NCBI RefSeq assembly: GCF_014287435.1
Contig: NZ_JACOPG010000003.1
Span: forward strand, 124,001 to 188,000
DNA length: 64,000 nt
From: Roseburia lenta
GTDB lineage: Bacteria > Bacillota > Clostridia > Lachnospirales > Lachnospiraceae
Direction: 5' to 3'
Under the pieces are notes generated by a model. The model was not told where the DNA came from. It made no database searches and saw only the letters and a program-made list of their open reading frames with translations. A program made the translations under genes and the position numbers. How positions within the stretch are numbered: position 1 is the stretch's first letter; each line of letters starts with the position of its first letter. Positions 9,125 through 17,996 of this stretch are shown piece after piece.

Positions 9125-10564
9125 ATGGCAAAGGATAAAAAATTAGTAGAAGCCATTACATCTATGGATGTTGACTTCGCACAGTGGTATACGGATGTTG
9201 TAAAAAAAGCAGAATTGATGGGCTATTCCAGTGTCAAGGGATGTATGATCTTCAAACCTGCCGGTTATGCGATCTGGGAGAATATCCAGCATGAACTGGA
9301 TCGTAGATTTAAGGAGACGGGTGTAGAGAATGTCTACATGCCAATGTTCATCCCGGAGAGTCTGTTAGAGAGAGAAAAGGATCATGTCGAGGGATTTGCA
9401 CCGGAAGTTGCATGGGTCACCTATGGAGGACTCAATCCATTACAGGAAAGACTTTGTGTCAGACCGACCTCAGAGACTTTGTTCTGCGATTTCTATAAGG
9501 ATGAGATCCAGTCATACAGAGACCTGCCAAAGGTATATAACCAGTGGTGCTCTGTTGTCCGTTGGGAAAAGGAGACCAGACCTTTCCTTCGTTCCAGAGA
9601 GTTCTTGTGGCAGGAAGGTCACACAGCACATGCAACAGCAGAGGAGGCTGAGGAGCGTACACAGCAGATGCTGAACCTCTATGCAGACTTCTGTGAAGAA
9701 GTTCTGGCTATGCCGGTCATCCGCGGACGTAAGACAGACAAGGAAAAGTTCGCAGGTGCAGAGGCAACTTATACGATCGAGGCACTCATGCATGACGGCA
9801 AGGCTTTACAGTCCGGTACCAGCCACAACTTTGGGGATGGTTTTGCCAAGGCATTTGAGATCCAATATACCGATAAGGACAACCAGTTAAAGTATGTACA
9901 TCAGACTTCCTGGGGTATGACCACCCGTCTGATCGGTGCTATCATCATGGTACATGGGGATGATTCCGGTCTGGTACTGCCACCAAGGATCGCTCCGGTT
10001 CAGGTGGATGTCATTCCAATCATGCAGAATAAAGAAGGCGTGCTGGATAAGGCACACGAAGTATTGGAGACCTTGCGTGCAGCAGGACTCCGTGCCAAGT
10101 TAGATGATACGGACAAGTCTCCGGGATGGAAGTTCTCTGAACAGGAGATGCGCGGTATTCCGGTAAGAGTAGAGATGGGACCTCGTGATATCGAGGCAAA
10201 TCAGGCGATCCTTGTTCGTCGTGATACCAGAGAAAAGATCACGGTATCTCTGGATACATTGGCAGAAAAGATCACAGAGATCTTGGATACCATGCAAACA
10301 GAGATGTTAGAGCGTGCAAGAGCACACAGAGATGCGCATACCTACGACGCACACAACTACGAGGAGTTCAAGGACATCGTAGCCAACAAGCCGGGATTTA
10401 TCCGCGGAATGTGGTGTGGTGAGCAGGCTTGTGAAGACAAGATCAAAGAAGAGACAACAGCGACCAGCAGATGTATGCCATTTACACAGGAAAAGATTTC
10501 AGATGTCTGTGTATGTTGTGGAAAACCGGCTAAGAAGTTAGTTTATTGGGGCAAAGCATATTAA
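9125..10564 (+). CDS. proS: Prolyl-tRNA synthetase, short (archaeal/eukaryotic-type) form
   Basis: Charges tRNA-Pro in the cytoplasm. At about 479 residues it lacks the inserted editing domain of the long bacterial ProS and ends with the cysteine-rich tail of the short ProS type ([18 protein letters not shown]). Class II motifs are visible: [46 protein letters not shown] and the [11 protein letters not shown] segment. The start at 9125 was chosen since GGAGG ends 5 nt upstream; ATGs at 9110 and 9122 are too far or too close. The stop shares a base with the next start, coupling it to cca. Confidence 0.95.
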   Translation: MAKDKKLVEAITSMDVDFAQWYTDVVKKAELMGYSSVKGCMIFKPAGYAIWENIQHELDRRFKETGVENVYMPMFIPESLLEREKDHVEGFAPEVAWVTYGGLNPLQERLCVRPTSETLFCDFYKDEIQSYRDLPKVYNQWCSVVRWEKETRPFLRSREFLWQEGHTAHATAEEAEERTQQMLNLYADFCEEVLAMPVIRGRKTDKEKFAGAEATYTIEALMHDGKALQSGTSHNFGDGFAKAFEIQYTDKDNQLKYVHQTSWGMTTRLIGAIIMVHGDDSGLVLPPRIAPVQVDVIPIMQNKEGVLDKAHEVLETLRAAGLRAKLDDTDKSPGWKFSEQEMRGIPVRVEMGPRDIEANQAILVRRDTREKITVSLDTLAEKITEILDTMQTEMLERARAHRDAHTYDAHNYEEFKDIVANKPGFIRGMWCGEQACEDKIKEETTATSRCMPFTQEKISDVCVCCGKPAKKLVYWGKAY

Positions 10565-11904
10565 TGAAGATCGTATTACCACAGGACGTAATCACAATTA
10601 TAGATCGTTTGGAAAGTTGCGGACACGAAGCCTACGCGGTAGGTGGCTGTGTCCGCGACAGCATTTTAGGGAAAGAACCGGCGGATTGGGATATCACGAC
10701 CTCGGCATCCCCCCAGGAAGTCAAGGACTTGTTTTCTCATACCATCGATACCGGTATTGCACACGGGACTGTGACGATCATGTGTGGAAAGACCGGTTAT
10801 GAGGTGACGACCTATCGCATTGACGGCGAATACAAGGACGGCAGACACCCAGAGAGTGTCGCCTTTACCAATCTCTTATCCGAAGATCTCAAGCGGCGCG
10901 ATTTTACCATCAATGCCATGGCTTACAATGACAGTCAGGGCTTGGTAGATCTCTTTGACGGCGTGGGCGATCTGAAACGTGGTCTTATACGCTGTGTGGG
11001 ATGTGCGAGTGAGCGATTTTCTGAGGATGCCCTGCGGATGCTCCGTGCCGTGCGTTTTGCAGCACAGTTGGGATTTACGATCGAGCGACAGACCTACGAA
11101 GCGATCTGCACTCTGGCATCGACCATTGCCAAGGTGAGTACAGAGCGCATTATGGTAGAACTGGTCAAACTATTAACATCAGACCACCCGGAGGAGATGC
11201 GGGCTGTCTATGAGAGTGGACTCAGCCGCGTATTTCTGCCGGAGTTTGACGCAATGATGCAGACACCCCAGCATACCATCCACCATCAGTATTCGGTGGG
11301 AGAACATACCATACATGCCATCATGGGGGTTCCGCCAGACCGTATCTTACGACTGACCATGCTTTTTCATGATATCGGAAAGCCCCAGTGCCGTACGACC
11401 GATGCGGATGGCATCGATCATTTCCACGGACACCCGGAAGTGGGGGCGGAGATGACAGGGCAGATTTTGCACCGACTCAAGTTTGATAATGATACGATCC
11501 GCGCGGTCAAGCGCCTGGTCCGTTTTCATGATCTGCGTCCGGCGCTGACCAAAAAGAGCATCCGGCGCAGTATGGTAAAGATGGGGCTGGAATGTTTCCC
11601 ACAGATCTTTACGGTCAAGCGTGCAGACGCTCTGGCGCAGAGTACCTATATGCGGGCGGAAAAATTAGAGGCGATCGACCGTTTTGAAGAACTCTACGAG
11701 GAGATCTTAGCAGACCATGCCTGCATACAGAAAAAGGATCTAGCTATCAACGGCAAGGAACTTTTGGCATTGGGTCTGCCACAGGGAAAACAGATCGGTC
11801 AGGTCCTGGATAAACTCTTTGCCAAGGTGGTCGAAGACCCGGCATGTAATACCAAAGAGATCCTGCTTGCAGAGGCAAGAAAAGAGTTGGAACAGCAGGG
11901 ATAG
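10564..11904 (+). CDS. cca: CCA tRNA nucleotidyltransferase with HD domain
   Basis: Adds or repairs the 3' CCA of tRNAs; this matters here since none of the four tRNA genes in the window encodes CCA. The 446-residue chain has the class II polymerase head VGGCVRDSILGKEPADWDIT with the metal aspartates, the RRDFTINAMAY and RMLRAVRFAAQLGF blocks, then an HD domain (LFHDIGKPQ) and a C-terminal RNA-binding region. The start ATG overlaps the proS stop (TAATG), so translation is coupled; the alternative TTG at 10546 is less likely. An internal promoter for the next gene lies in its 3' end. Confidence 0.92.
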   Translation: MKIVLPQDVITIIDRLESCGHEAYAVGGCVRDSILGKEPADWDITTSASPQEVKDLFSHTIDTGIAHGTVTIMCGKTGYEVTTYRIDGEYKDGRHPESVAFTNLLSEDLKRRDFTINAMAYNDSQGLVDLFDGVGDLKRGLIRCVGCASERFSEDALRMLRAVRFAAQLGFTIERQTYEAICTLASTIAKVSTERIMVELVKLLTSDHPEEMRAVYESGLSRVFLPEFDAMMQTPQHTIHHQYSVGEHTIHAIMGVPPDRILRLTMLFHDIGKPQCRTTDADGIDHFHGHPEVGAEMTGQILHRLKFDNDTIRAVKRLVRFHDLRPALTKKSIRRSMVKMGLECFPQIFTVKRADALAQSTYMRAEKLEAIDRFEELYEEILADHACIQKKDLAINGKELLALGLPQGKQIGQVLDKLFAKVVEDPACNTKEILLAEARKELEQQG

Positions 11905-11915
11905 ATAGGTATAAT
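11887..11915 (+). promoter_or_regulatory. Promoter of the CotS-like gene
   Basis: TTGGAA (11887-11892), 17-bp spacer, TATAAT (11910-11915), partly inside the end of cca. The predicted start near 11922 lies just ahead of an 11-bp leader hairpin (11931-11941 with 11959-11969). Confidence 0.55.
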
Positions 11916-11982
11916 CTGAAGGATTCCTTCATAAGATGAACAGATATCGAAGCATCATGTTCGTCTTATGGAGGATTTTTTT

Positions 11983-12990
11983 ATGTGTGAAAATATAGAG
12001 AAAACACAGGTTGTTATTCCGCGTCTGGGACAGGGAGAAAATTTGCTGGGAGCCTATGCTCTGGAAGTTACGGGCGTGACAAAAGGAAGGGGGAGTCTTT
12101 TTATACATACGGCAGGGGCGGTCTATATGTTAAAGTCTTTTACCGGATCCATGGAAAAAGCACAAGGACTGGCGCAGGTGCTGGCAGAACTAAAGACCTG
12201 GGATCCTGCTGTGGAGCAGATCCTGCCGACACAGGAGGGGGCATATGCGGTCCGGGAAGAAGGCGGACCGACCTATGTTTTAAAGTCTTACCAGCCCGGG
12301 CGGGAGTGTGACGTCAAAAATGCCTTTGAGGTCTTGGAGGGGGCAAGAAAACTGGCAGACCTGCACTTGCAGTTGGAAACGATAGAGACAGACAAAAAGG
12401 AGGTCTTTTTTGCGCCGCAGCATCTGCTGGCGGAGGAAGTCAGACGGCATAACCGGGAACTTAAGAACCTGCGGAATTATATCCGCAAGAAGAAAAAGAA
12501 GACGGGATTTGAGGACTTGTACGAGCAGGCATACGGGACTTTTTACGGACAGGGGGAGCAAGTGGAAGAAGAGATACTTTCCCTAAAGGAAGAATTACAG
12601 TTATGCCATGGCGATTATCACCATCACAATGTCTTGGATTGCAGCGGAACTTCGCACATACAGCATTTTGAGAGCATGCGCATGGACAGCGCCATGAGCG
12701 ATCTGGCAAAATATACGAGAAAAGCCCTGGAAAAGAACCGCTGGAACGCGGAACTGGGCAGGCAGATGCTCATGACCTACCAGAGAGTCCGCCCTTTCCG
12801 CACGGGGGAGTTGCAGCAACTCTATCTGCGCCTTTTGTATCCGGAAAAATTCTGGAAGATCGCCAATCATTACAATAACAACAAAAAGACATGGTCGTCC
12901 AAGCGTGACGGTGACAAATTGCGGCAGATCCTGGCGCAGGAGAAGGCACGTCAGGAATTTCTGGTCTTATTGTATAATCTGGCGGAATAG
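11983..12990 (+). CDS. CotS-like spore coat / kinase-fold protein
   Basis: A 335-residue protein resembling the CotS spore-coat family, which has an aminoglycoside-phosphotransferase-like fold. The Brenner-type loop LCHGDYHHHN is intact and the C-terminal helices (YLRLLYPEKFWKIANHY) match the family. However the metal-binding aspartate expected in the following D-F-E block is replaced by histidine (HFESMRMD), so it may be a pseudokinase. A lysine-rich run (RKKKKKTG) lies near the middle. GGAGG 8 nt before ATG 11983 sets the start. A role in the spore coat is inferred from family membership only. Confidence 0.72.
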   Translation: MCENIEKTQVVIPRLGQGENLLGAYALEVTGVTKGRGSLFIHTAGAVYMLKSFTGSMEKAQGLAQVLAELKTWDPAVEQILPTQEGAYAVREEGGPTYVLKSYQPGRECDVKNAFEVLEGARKLADLHLQLETIETDKKEVFFAPQHLLAEEVRRHNRELKNLRNYIRKKKKKTGFEDLYEQAYGTFYGQGEQVEEEILSLKEELQLCHGDYHHHNVLDCSGTSHIQHFESMRMDSAMSDLAKYTRKALEKNRWNAELGRQMLMTYQRVRPFRTGELQQLYLRLLYPEKFWKIANHYNNNKKTWSSKRDGDKLRQILAQEKARQEFLVLLYNLAE

Positions 12991-13004
12991 TTTATAATCG
13001 ACCT

Positions 13005-14264
13005 ATGAAAAACATAAGAAAAACAAGCGGTATTCTGCTGTGTCTGCTTGCTTGTCTTGGCGCTCTGAGTGCCTGTGGGAAAGAGGAATCGAACGAACCT
13101 TTTACCTATCGTGCGCCTGCCGCAAAGCAAGAGGAGGAGAAGGCAGACACGGAAGAAGATACGCAGGATTTTGTTATTGAACAAATGGATATGGTGGGAG
13201 AGACGATGACCCTGTATGCGCCGGAGTCTGAACGTCAGGTGCGCTATGCTTATACGCTGGGAACCCGTTTTATGGATAAGTATGGGGATTCTTATAGTTC
13301 GATCCATTTTACACCAGGGCAGGTTGTACAACTCGGGGACATTACGGCGGCATCTGCCCTGAGCAGCGTGAAGATGTCTGATCAGGTCTGGAATCAGACA
13401 GATGTCACCAATTACAAGATCGACATGGGAAAAGGGATCTTTACGATCGGGCAGACCCAGTACCGGATCACTTCCAATACTATGGCTTTTTCTCAGGATG
13501 CAAGCATTAGTTTGGATATGATCGGGACGGATGACACCTTGCAGGTTATTGGCAAGGACAAAGAGGTCTGGTCCGTCATTGTGACGACTGGGCATGGGTA
13601 TATCCAATTGCAGAATTCTTCCATCTTTGTGGATAGTATGATCTGTATCGGCAACCGGATCTTTACTAAGATCACTGGGGATATGCTTCTGGAGGTGCCG
13701 GAAGGAACCTATGCCATCACGGTTGCCAACAAGGGCTATGGCGGAACCGGGACATATACCGTGGCACGCGGAGAGACAACGTTAGTTGATCTTGATCAGT
13801 TAAAAGGCAGTGGACCAAAAGTATGTCAGTTGACGGTTACATCTGAAGTGGCAGGTGCATCGGTCTACATTGACGGACAGCAGATCACGGTCGGACAGGC
13901 AGTGCCGGTTACCTATGGATCTCATACCCTAAAGGTTGTGGCAGAGGGATATGATGACTGGCAAAAGACACTGATCGTCAATTCCGAAAGTGCGACGATC
14001 TCACTGGATCTGGCAGAAAGTGAGAGCACGACAGGGGATAAGCAGAGTGAAGAAGATACATCAACATCTTCCGATACCGGTAAGAGCAGCGGTTCATCAA
14101 ACAGCAGTACCAATAGTAACAAGTCTACCGGATCGACCAGCAAGAGTTCATCAAGTAAGAGCAGTTCGTCCAAGACTTCGGACAGCAGTTCTTCCAGTCT
14201 TACGGATACGGACTACCTGACGACCATTTCAAAGATGTTATCTACATTGCTTGACGAAAATTAG
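13005..14264 (+). CDS. PEGA-domain lipoprotein with Ser-rich tail
   Basis: A 419-residue exported lipoprotein: signal peptide with lipobox LSAC and lipidated cysteine at residue 24, an acidic linker, a region of unknown fold (about 60-220), two PEGA-like segments (MLLEVPEGTYAITV and VYIDGQQITVGQAVPVTYGSHTL) and a Ser/Thr/Lys low-complexity tail before a short hydrophobic C-terminus. PEGA domains occur on surface proteins of Gram-positive bacteria and are thought to bind cell-wall or extracellular partners. No Shine-Dalgarno is visible; TATAAT at 12993-12998 lies so close that the transcript could begin at or near the ATG. Confidence 0.8.
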   Translation: MKNIRKTSGILLCLLACLGALSACGKEESNEPFTYRAPAAKQEEEKADTEEDTQDFVIEQMDMVGETMTLYAPESERQVRYAYTLGTRFMDKYGDSYSSIHFTPGQVVQLGDITAASALSSVKMSDQVWNQTDVTNYKIDMGKGIFTIGQTQYRITSNTMAFSQDASISLDMIGTDDTLQVIGKDKEVWSVIVTTGHGYIQLQNSSIFVDSMICIGNRIFTKITGDMLLEVPEGTYAITVANKGYGGTGTYTVARGETTLVDLDQLKGSGPKVCQLTVTSEVAGASVYIDGQQITVGQAVPVTYGSHTLKVVAEGYDDWQKTLIVNSESATISLDLAESESTTGDKQSEEDTSTSSDTGKSSGSSNSSTNSNKSTGSTSKSSSSKSSSSKTSDSSSSSLTDTDYLTTISKMLSTLLDEN

Positions 14265-14308
14265 TCTGGCAATTATCATAAAAACAGAACACATATAAGG
14301 AGGATACT

Positions 14309-16042
14309 ATGGGTTACAAAGAGCAGTATATGCAGTGGCTGGAAAGCGACTACATGGATGAGGCTACAAAGGAAGAACTGCGTCAGATCGCAGGAGATGA
14401 GAAGGAGATCGAGGAGAGATTCTACACGGAATTGGAATTTGGCACCGCGGGTCTCCGTGGTATTATCGGTGCAGGCTGTAATCGTATGAATGAATATACC
14501 GTGCGCAAGGCAACACAGGGGCTTGCCAACTACATCTTAAAGGTCGGCGGTCAGGATCGCGGCGTAGCGATCGCCTACGATTCCAGACATATGTCACCGG
14601 AATTCGCAGATGTAGCAGCACTTTGCTTAGCAGCAAACGGCATTAAGGCATATGTGTTTGAATCCCTTCGTCCAACACCGGAATTATCTTATGCTGTACG
14701 TAAATTACATACAATTGCTGGTATTAATATTACTGCAAGTCATAATCCACCAGAGTACAATGGCTACAAAGTATATTGGGAAGATGGTGCGCAGATCACA
14801 CCGCCACATGACAGCGGCATCATGAACGAGGTTAAGGCGATCTCAGACTACGCTGTATGCAAGAAGATGGACAAGGATGCAGCCATTGCAGCAGGTCTGT
14901 ATCAGACGATCGGTGCGGATATCGACGATCCTTATATCGAAGAGTTAAAGAAATTAGTCGTACATCAGGATGCTATTGATGCAGTGGGATCTCAGATCAA
15001 GGTCGTTTACACACCACTGCATGGTACCGGAAACATCCCGGTGCGACGTGTCTTAAAAGAACTTGGCTTTACCAATGTCTATGTGGTACCGGAGCAGGAA
15101 TTGCCGGATGGAGATTTCCCTACCGTTTCCTATCCGAACCCGGAGGCAAAGGAAGCCTTCATTTTGGGACTGGCATTGGCAAAGAAAGTGGATGCTGATC
15201 TTGTTCTTGCGACAGACCCGGATGCTGACCGACTTGGCGTATATGTCAAGGATGCCAAGACCGGCGAGTATCATCCTCTGACCGGTAATATGTCAGGCTG
15301 TCTGATCGGCGATTATCTGATCGGACAAAAGAAAGAGTTACAGGGACTGCCGGAAGATGGTGTCTTTGTGCGTTCAATCGTCTCTACCAACATGGCAGAT
15401 GCGATCGCAGACTACTACGGCATCGAATTGGTTGAAGTTTTGACTGGATTTAAGTTCATCGGTCAGAAGATCTTAGAAATGGAAAAGACAGGCAAGGGAA
15501 CTTACCTCTTTGGTATGGAAGAAAGTTACGGCTGTCTGACAGGCACCTATGCAAGAGATAAGGATGCGGTTGTGGCTTCTATGGCTCTTTGTGAGGCTGC
15601 CGCATATTACAAGACCAAGAATATGACCCTCTGGGATGCTATGATCGCTATGTATGAGCGTTATGGTTATTATCAGGATGGCATTACAGCCATTACCTTA
15701 AAGGGCATCGAGGGCTTGGAAAAGATCGGACAGATCATGAATACCCTGCGTGCAGAGGCACCAAAGGAGATCGGTGCTTATCAGGTGACAGCCGTCCGCG
15801 ATTATAAGAACGATACGATCACTGATATTGCTACCGGTGCCGTACGCCCGACCGGACTTCCAAGTTCCAATGTGCTTTATTATGAACTGACGGATGATGC
15901 ATGGGTATGCGTCCGTCCTTCCGGTACAGAGCCAAAGGTTAAATTCTATTTTGGTATCAAGGGAAGTTCCCTGGCGGATGCAGATGCTAAGGCAGAGGCT
16001 ATGAAAGCGGCTGTCAATGCCTTGGTAGAAAAGATGTTGTAG
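14309..16042 (+). CDS. Phospho-sugar mutase (phosphoglucomutase/phosphomannomutase)
   Basis: Interconverts hexose 1- and 6-phosphates in the cytoplasm, feeding glycogen, exopolysaccharide and cell-wall sugar pools. The 577-residue length and N-terminal extension match the PGM/PMM proteins of Firmicutes (PgcA-like). The phosphoserine loop is TASHNPPEYNGYKVYW, the metal loop ATDPDADRLGV, the sugar loop GMEESYGC and the phosphate-binding loop RPSGTEPKVKFY. AAGGAGG is 6 nt before the ATG. Substrate preference for glucose versus mannose cannot be read from these motifs. Confidence 0.93.
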   Translation: MGYKEQYMQWLESDYMDEATKEELRQIAGDEKEIEERFYTELEFGTAGLRGIIGAGCNRMNEYTVRKATQGLANYILKVGGQDRGVAIAYDSRHMSPEFADVAALCLAANGIKAYVFESLRPTPELSYAVRKLHTIAGINITASHNPPEYNGYKVYWEDGAQITPPHDSGIMNEVKAISDYAVCKKMDKDAAIAAGLYQTIGADIDDPYIEELKKLVVHQDAIDAVGSQIKVVYTPLHGTGNIPVRRVLKELGFTNVYVVPEQELPDGDFPTVSYPNPEAKEAFILGLALAKKVDADLVLATDPDADRLGVYVKDAKTGEYHPLTGNMSGCLIGDYLIGQKKELQGLPEDGVFVRSIVSTNMADAIADYYGIELVEVLTGFKFIGQKILEMEKTGKGTYLFGMEESYGCLTGTYARDKDAVVASMALCEAAAYYKTKNMTLWDAMIAMYERYGYYQDGITAITLKGIEGLEKIGQIMNTLRAEAPKEIGAYQVTAVRDYKNDTITDIATGAVRPTGLPSSNVLYYELTDDAWVCVRPSGTEPKVKFYFGIKGSSLADADAKAEAMKAAVNALVEKML

Positions 16043-16122
16043 TATTCTTACACAAAGATTATTTATTATTTTGTATAATATGGAAAAACGTCGGGAAACC
16101 TTGAAAATATAAGGGCTTTGCC

Positions 16123-16151
16123 TTGACAAAAATAGGTAAAACCTTTATAAA
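16123..16151 (+). promoter_or_regulatory. Promoter of hup
   Basis: Near-consensus TTGACA (16123-16128), 17-bp spacer, TATAAA (16146-16151), fitting the strong expression expected for HU. The leader is about 65 nt and ends in TAGGAGG. Confidence 0.75.
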
Positions 16152-16224
16152 TATTTTTGTAGTTATTTTGGAGGCAGACCTCTGACATAATATTTTATTT
16201 TATATTCCATAGGAGGAAGTTAAT

Positions 16225-16497
16225 ATGAACAAAACAGAATTAGTTGCAGCTATGGCTAGCAAGGCAGATCTTTCAAAAAAGGATGCAGAAGCAGCATTAA
16301 AGGCATTTACAGATGTTGTTGCAGAAGAACTCAAGAAGGGTGAGAAGATCCAGTTAGTTGGATTCGGTACTTTTGAAGTATCTGAGAGAGCTGCTAGAAC
16401 AGGAAGAAATCCTCAGACTGGCGCTGAGATGAAGATCCCGGCTTCTAAGGCTCCTAAGTTCAAGGCTGGTAAGGCTTTAAAGGATATGATGAACTAA
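16225..16497 (+). CDS. hup: HU family DNA-binding protein
   Basis: A 90-residue nucleoid protein that bends and compacts DNA as a dimer. It starts [11 protein letters not shown], carries the [22 protein letters not shown] arm region of HU with the conserved Asn-Pro at the tip, and ends [12 protein letters not shown]. The length is exactly that of the family. It has its own strong promoter and terminator and opens the conserved hup-rqcP-yabP-yabQ-divIC cluster. Confidence 0.97.
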   Translation: MNKTELVAAMASKADLSKKDAEAALKAFTDVVAEELKKGEKIQLVGFGTFEVSERAARTGRNPQTGAEMKIPASKAPKFKAGKALKDMMN

Positions 16498-16520
16498 TTC
16501 ATATTGTTTTATGAACATCT

Positions 16521-16550
16521 GGCTCAAAACTTCGGTTTTGAGCCTTTTTT
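16521..16550 (+). terminator. Terminator after hup
   Basis: GGCTCAAAAC (16521-16530), a TTCG tetraloop, GTTTTGAGCC (16535-16544) and T6. Confidence 0.94.
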
Positions 16551-16576
16551 GTATAAGCAGGAAGGAAGTAAGGACA

Positions 16577-16816
16577 ATGCGCTTAGATAAGTTTTTGAAG
16601 GTGTCCCGTCTGATCAAACGCCGCACTGTGGCAAACGAGGCGTGTGATGCAGGGCGTGTCATGGTCAATGGCAAAGAGGCAAAGGCTTCGGTCAAGGTCA
16701 AGGTAGGAGACATCATTGAGATCGCCTTTGGCAACAAGCCGGTCAAGGTCGAGGTGCTGGCACTCTTAGATACGACCAAAAAGGAAGAGGCAAAGGACAT
16801 GTTCCGTTACCTATAG
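16577..16816 (+). CDS. rqcP: S4-domain RNA-binding protein, RqcP/Hsp15 family
   Basis: A 79-residue S4 domain (MRLDKFLKVSRLIKRRTVA ... GRVMVNGKEAKAS). In Bacillus the orthologue YabO/RqcP binds 50S subunits carrying peptidyl-tRNA and works with RqcH in alanine-tailing of stalled nascent chains. Its place between hup and yabP matches the Bacillus gene order. The start ATG 16577 follows AAGTAAGG; the long upstream frame runs through the hup terminator and is not used. Ribosome quality control is inferred by orthology. Confidence 0.88.
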   Translation: MRLDKFLKVSRLIKRRTVANEACDAGRVMVNGKEAKASVKVKVGDIIEIAFGNKPVKVEVLALLDTTKKEEAKDMFRYL

Positions 16817-16885
16817 GAATTGCTGTCATAAAGTTGGATTTCTGACATAGGATAGAGATATAAGAATGTATCAGGAGGAGATCCT

Positions 16886-17170
16886 ATGGAAGAAAAACAG
16901 GTCATGACCAACCACAAATTATTGATGACGAACCGCAAAGGGATCAGCCTTACCGGGATTTTAGATGTGATCTCCTTTGATCTGCGGGAGATCTTATTGG
17001 AAACCTCGGAGGGGATGCTTACCATCAAGGGCAATGATCTCCATATCAACCGCCTGTCTGTGGAAAAAGGCGATCTGGAAGTAGAAGGCAGGGTAGACGC
17101 CTTGCTCTATTCCGAAGTTGTCTCCGCTAAGGCGATGGGCGAGAGTTTTTTAGGACGGATGTTTAAATAA
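16886..17170 (+). CDS. yabP: Sporulation protein YabP
   Basis: A 94-residue member of the YabP/YqfC family, with the typical N-HKLLMTNRKGISLTGI start and the ETSEGMLTIKGNDLHINRLS block. In Bacillus, YabP is made under mother-cell sporulation control; its biochemical role is unknown. AGGAGGAGA precedes the ATG and the stop overlaps the yabQ start (TAATG), so translation is coupled. Confidence 0.92.
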   Translation: MEEKQVMTNHKLLMTNRKGISLTGILDVISFDLREILLETSEGMLTIKGNDLHINRLSVEKGDLEVEGRVDALLYSEVVSAKAMGESFLGRMFK

Positions 17171-17595
17171 TGCATTTGTATTCTTTTGTGACGGAACAGG
17201 GACATATCCTCTGGGTCATGTTTCTTCTGGGCATAGGTCTGGGATTGGGATACGATCTAATCCGCACCCTGCGACGCATCAGCAAAATTACCAAAGAGGG
17301 GGCGGCTCTGGGCGATTTTTCCTATTGGATCGTTGCAGGTCTTGTTATTTGGCAGGTACAAAATGCAGAAACGGAGGGGATTTTACGTTTTTGTCAATTA
17401 TTTATAGGTGCAGCCGGGATGATTTTGTATTATGCTATAGGTAGTAAGTTGGCAAGACGGATATTGTATGTCCCACTTGCTGTCATCTGTAAATTTTTTT
17501 CAAGCCTTTACCGCTATATGGGGAAAGGCTGTGATCGTCTGTTTGCCTTTCTGGCAAAATGGACAGAACAAAAAGAAAAAAGGGACGATATATGA
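17170..17595 (+). CDS. yabQ: Spore cortex biosynthesis protein YabQ
   Basis: A 141-residue integral membrane protein with about four hydrophobic segments (near residues 10-30, 55-65, 73-90, 98-115) and the family pattern GLGLGYDLIRTLRRI. In Bacillus YabQ sits in the outer forespore membrane and is needed for cortex formation. It overlaps yabP at its start and divIC at its stop (ATGA), so the three are one translational unit. Confidence 0.88.
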   Translation: MHLYSFVTEQGHILWVMFLLGIGLGLGYDLIRTLRRISKITKEGAALGDFSYWIVAGLVIWQVQNAETEGILRFCQLFIGAAGMILYYAIGSKLARRILYVPLAVICKFFSSLYRYMGKGCDRLFAFLAKWTEQKEKRDDI

Positions 17596-17894
17596 GTAGA
17601 AGACCGAGAAAGAAAAAGAAAAATAGAAATAGCGCAGGAAGGATCTCTTTTCTCTGCATTGGTATATTCTTAGTGCTGGTGCTCTCCGTGCAGATGGTGC
17701 GCCTATACCAGAAGAATGAGGCCTTGGTGCAGACGGAGCAGACCAAGCAGAAAGAACTGAGCGAGCAAGAGGACAAGCAAAAGGAACTGGAGGAACAGGA
17801 ACAGTATATCCAGTCGGATGAATACAAAGAAAAAGTTGCCAAGGATAAATTGGGCTTGGTTTATGATAATGAGACGATTTTTCGCGAAAAATAG
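17592..17894 (+). CDS. divIC: Septum formation initiator, DivIC/FtsB-like
   Basis: A 100-residue bitopic protein: a very basic cytoplasmic N-terminus (RRPRKKKKNR), one transmembrane helix near residues 18-37, and an extracytoplasmic coiled coil rich in Glu/Gln/Lys ending in KVAKDKLGLVYDNETIF, the FtsB/DivIC signature. It works in the divisome with FtsL and DivIB. The start at 17592 uses the ATGA overlap with yabQ; the upstream ATG would add 11 basic residues. A hairpin at 17924-17958 ends the operon. Confidence 0.88.
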   Translation: MSRRPRKKKKNRNSAGRISFLCIGIFLVLVLSVQMVRLYQKNEALVQTEQTKQKELSEQEDKQKELEEQEQYIQSDEYKEKVAKDKLGLVYDNETIFREK

Positions 17895-17923
17895 AACATA
17901 AAGATGATAGAAAAAAGATAAGC

Positions 17924-17966
17924 AGGACTTCCTTTGACAAATAATGCAGGGAAGTCCTTTTATAAT
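17924..17966 (+). promoter_or_regulatory. divIC terminator interleaved with a Spo0A-type spoIIE promoter
   Basis: AGGACTTCC (17924-17932) and GGAAGTCCT (17950-17958) form a 9-bp stem followed by T's: a terminator for the division genes. TTGACA (17934-17939) lies in its loop and TATAAT is at 17961-17966, a 21-bp spacing. Bacillus spoIIE and spoIIG promoters have similarly long spacers and are activated by Spo0A~P bound over the -35. The complement of 17933-17941 reads TTTGTCAAA, one base from the TTTGTCGAA 0A box. Confidence 0.6.
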
Positions 17967-17996
17967 AGCCTCTGCAAGTGAAATAGGAGGCACATT

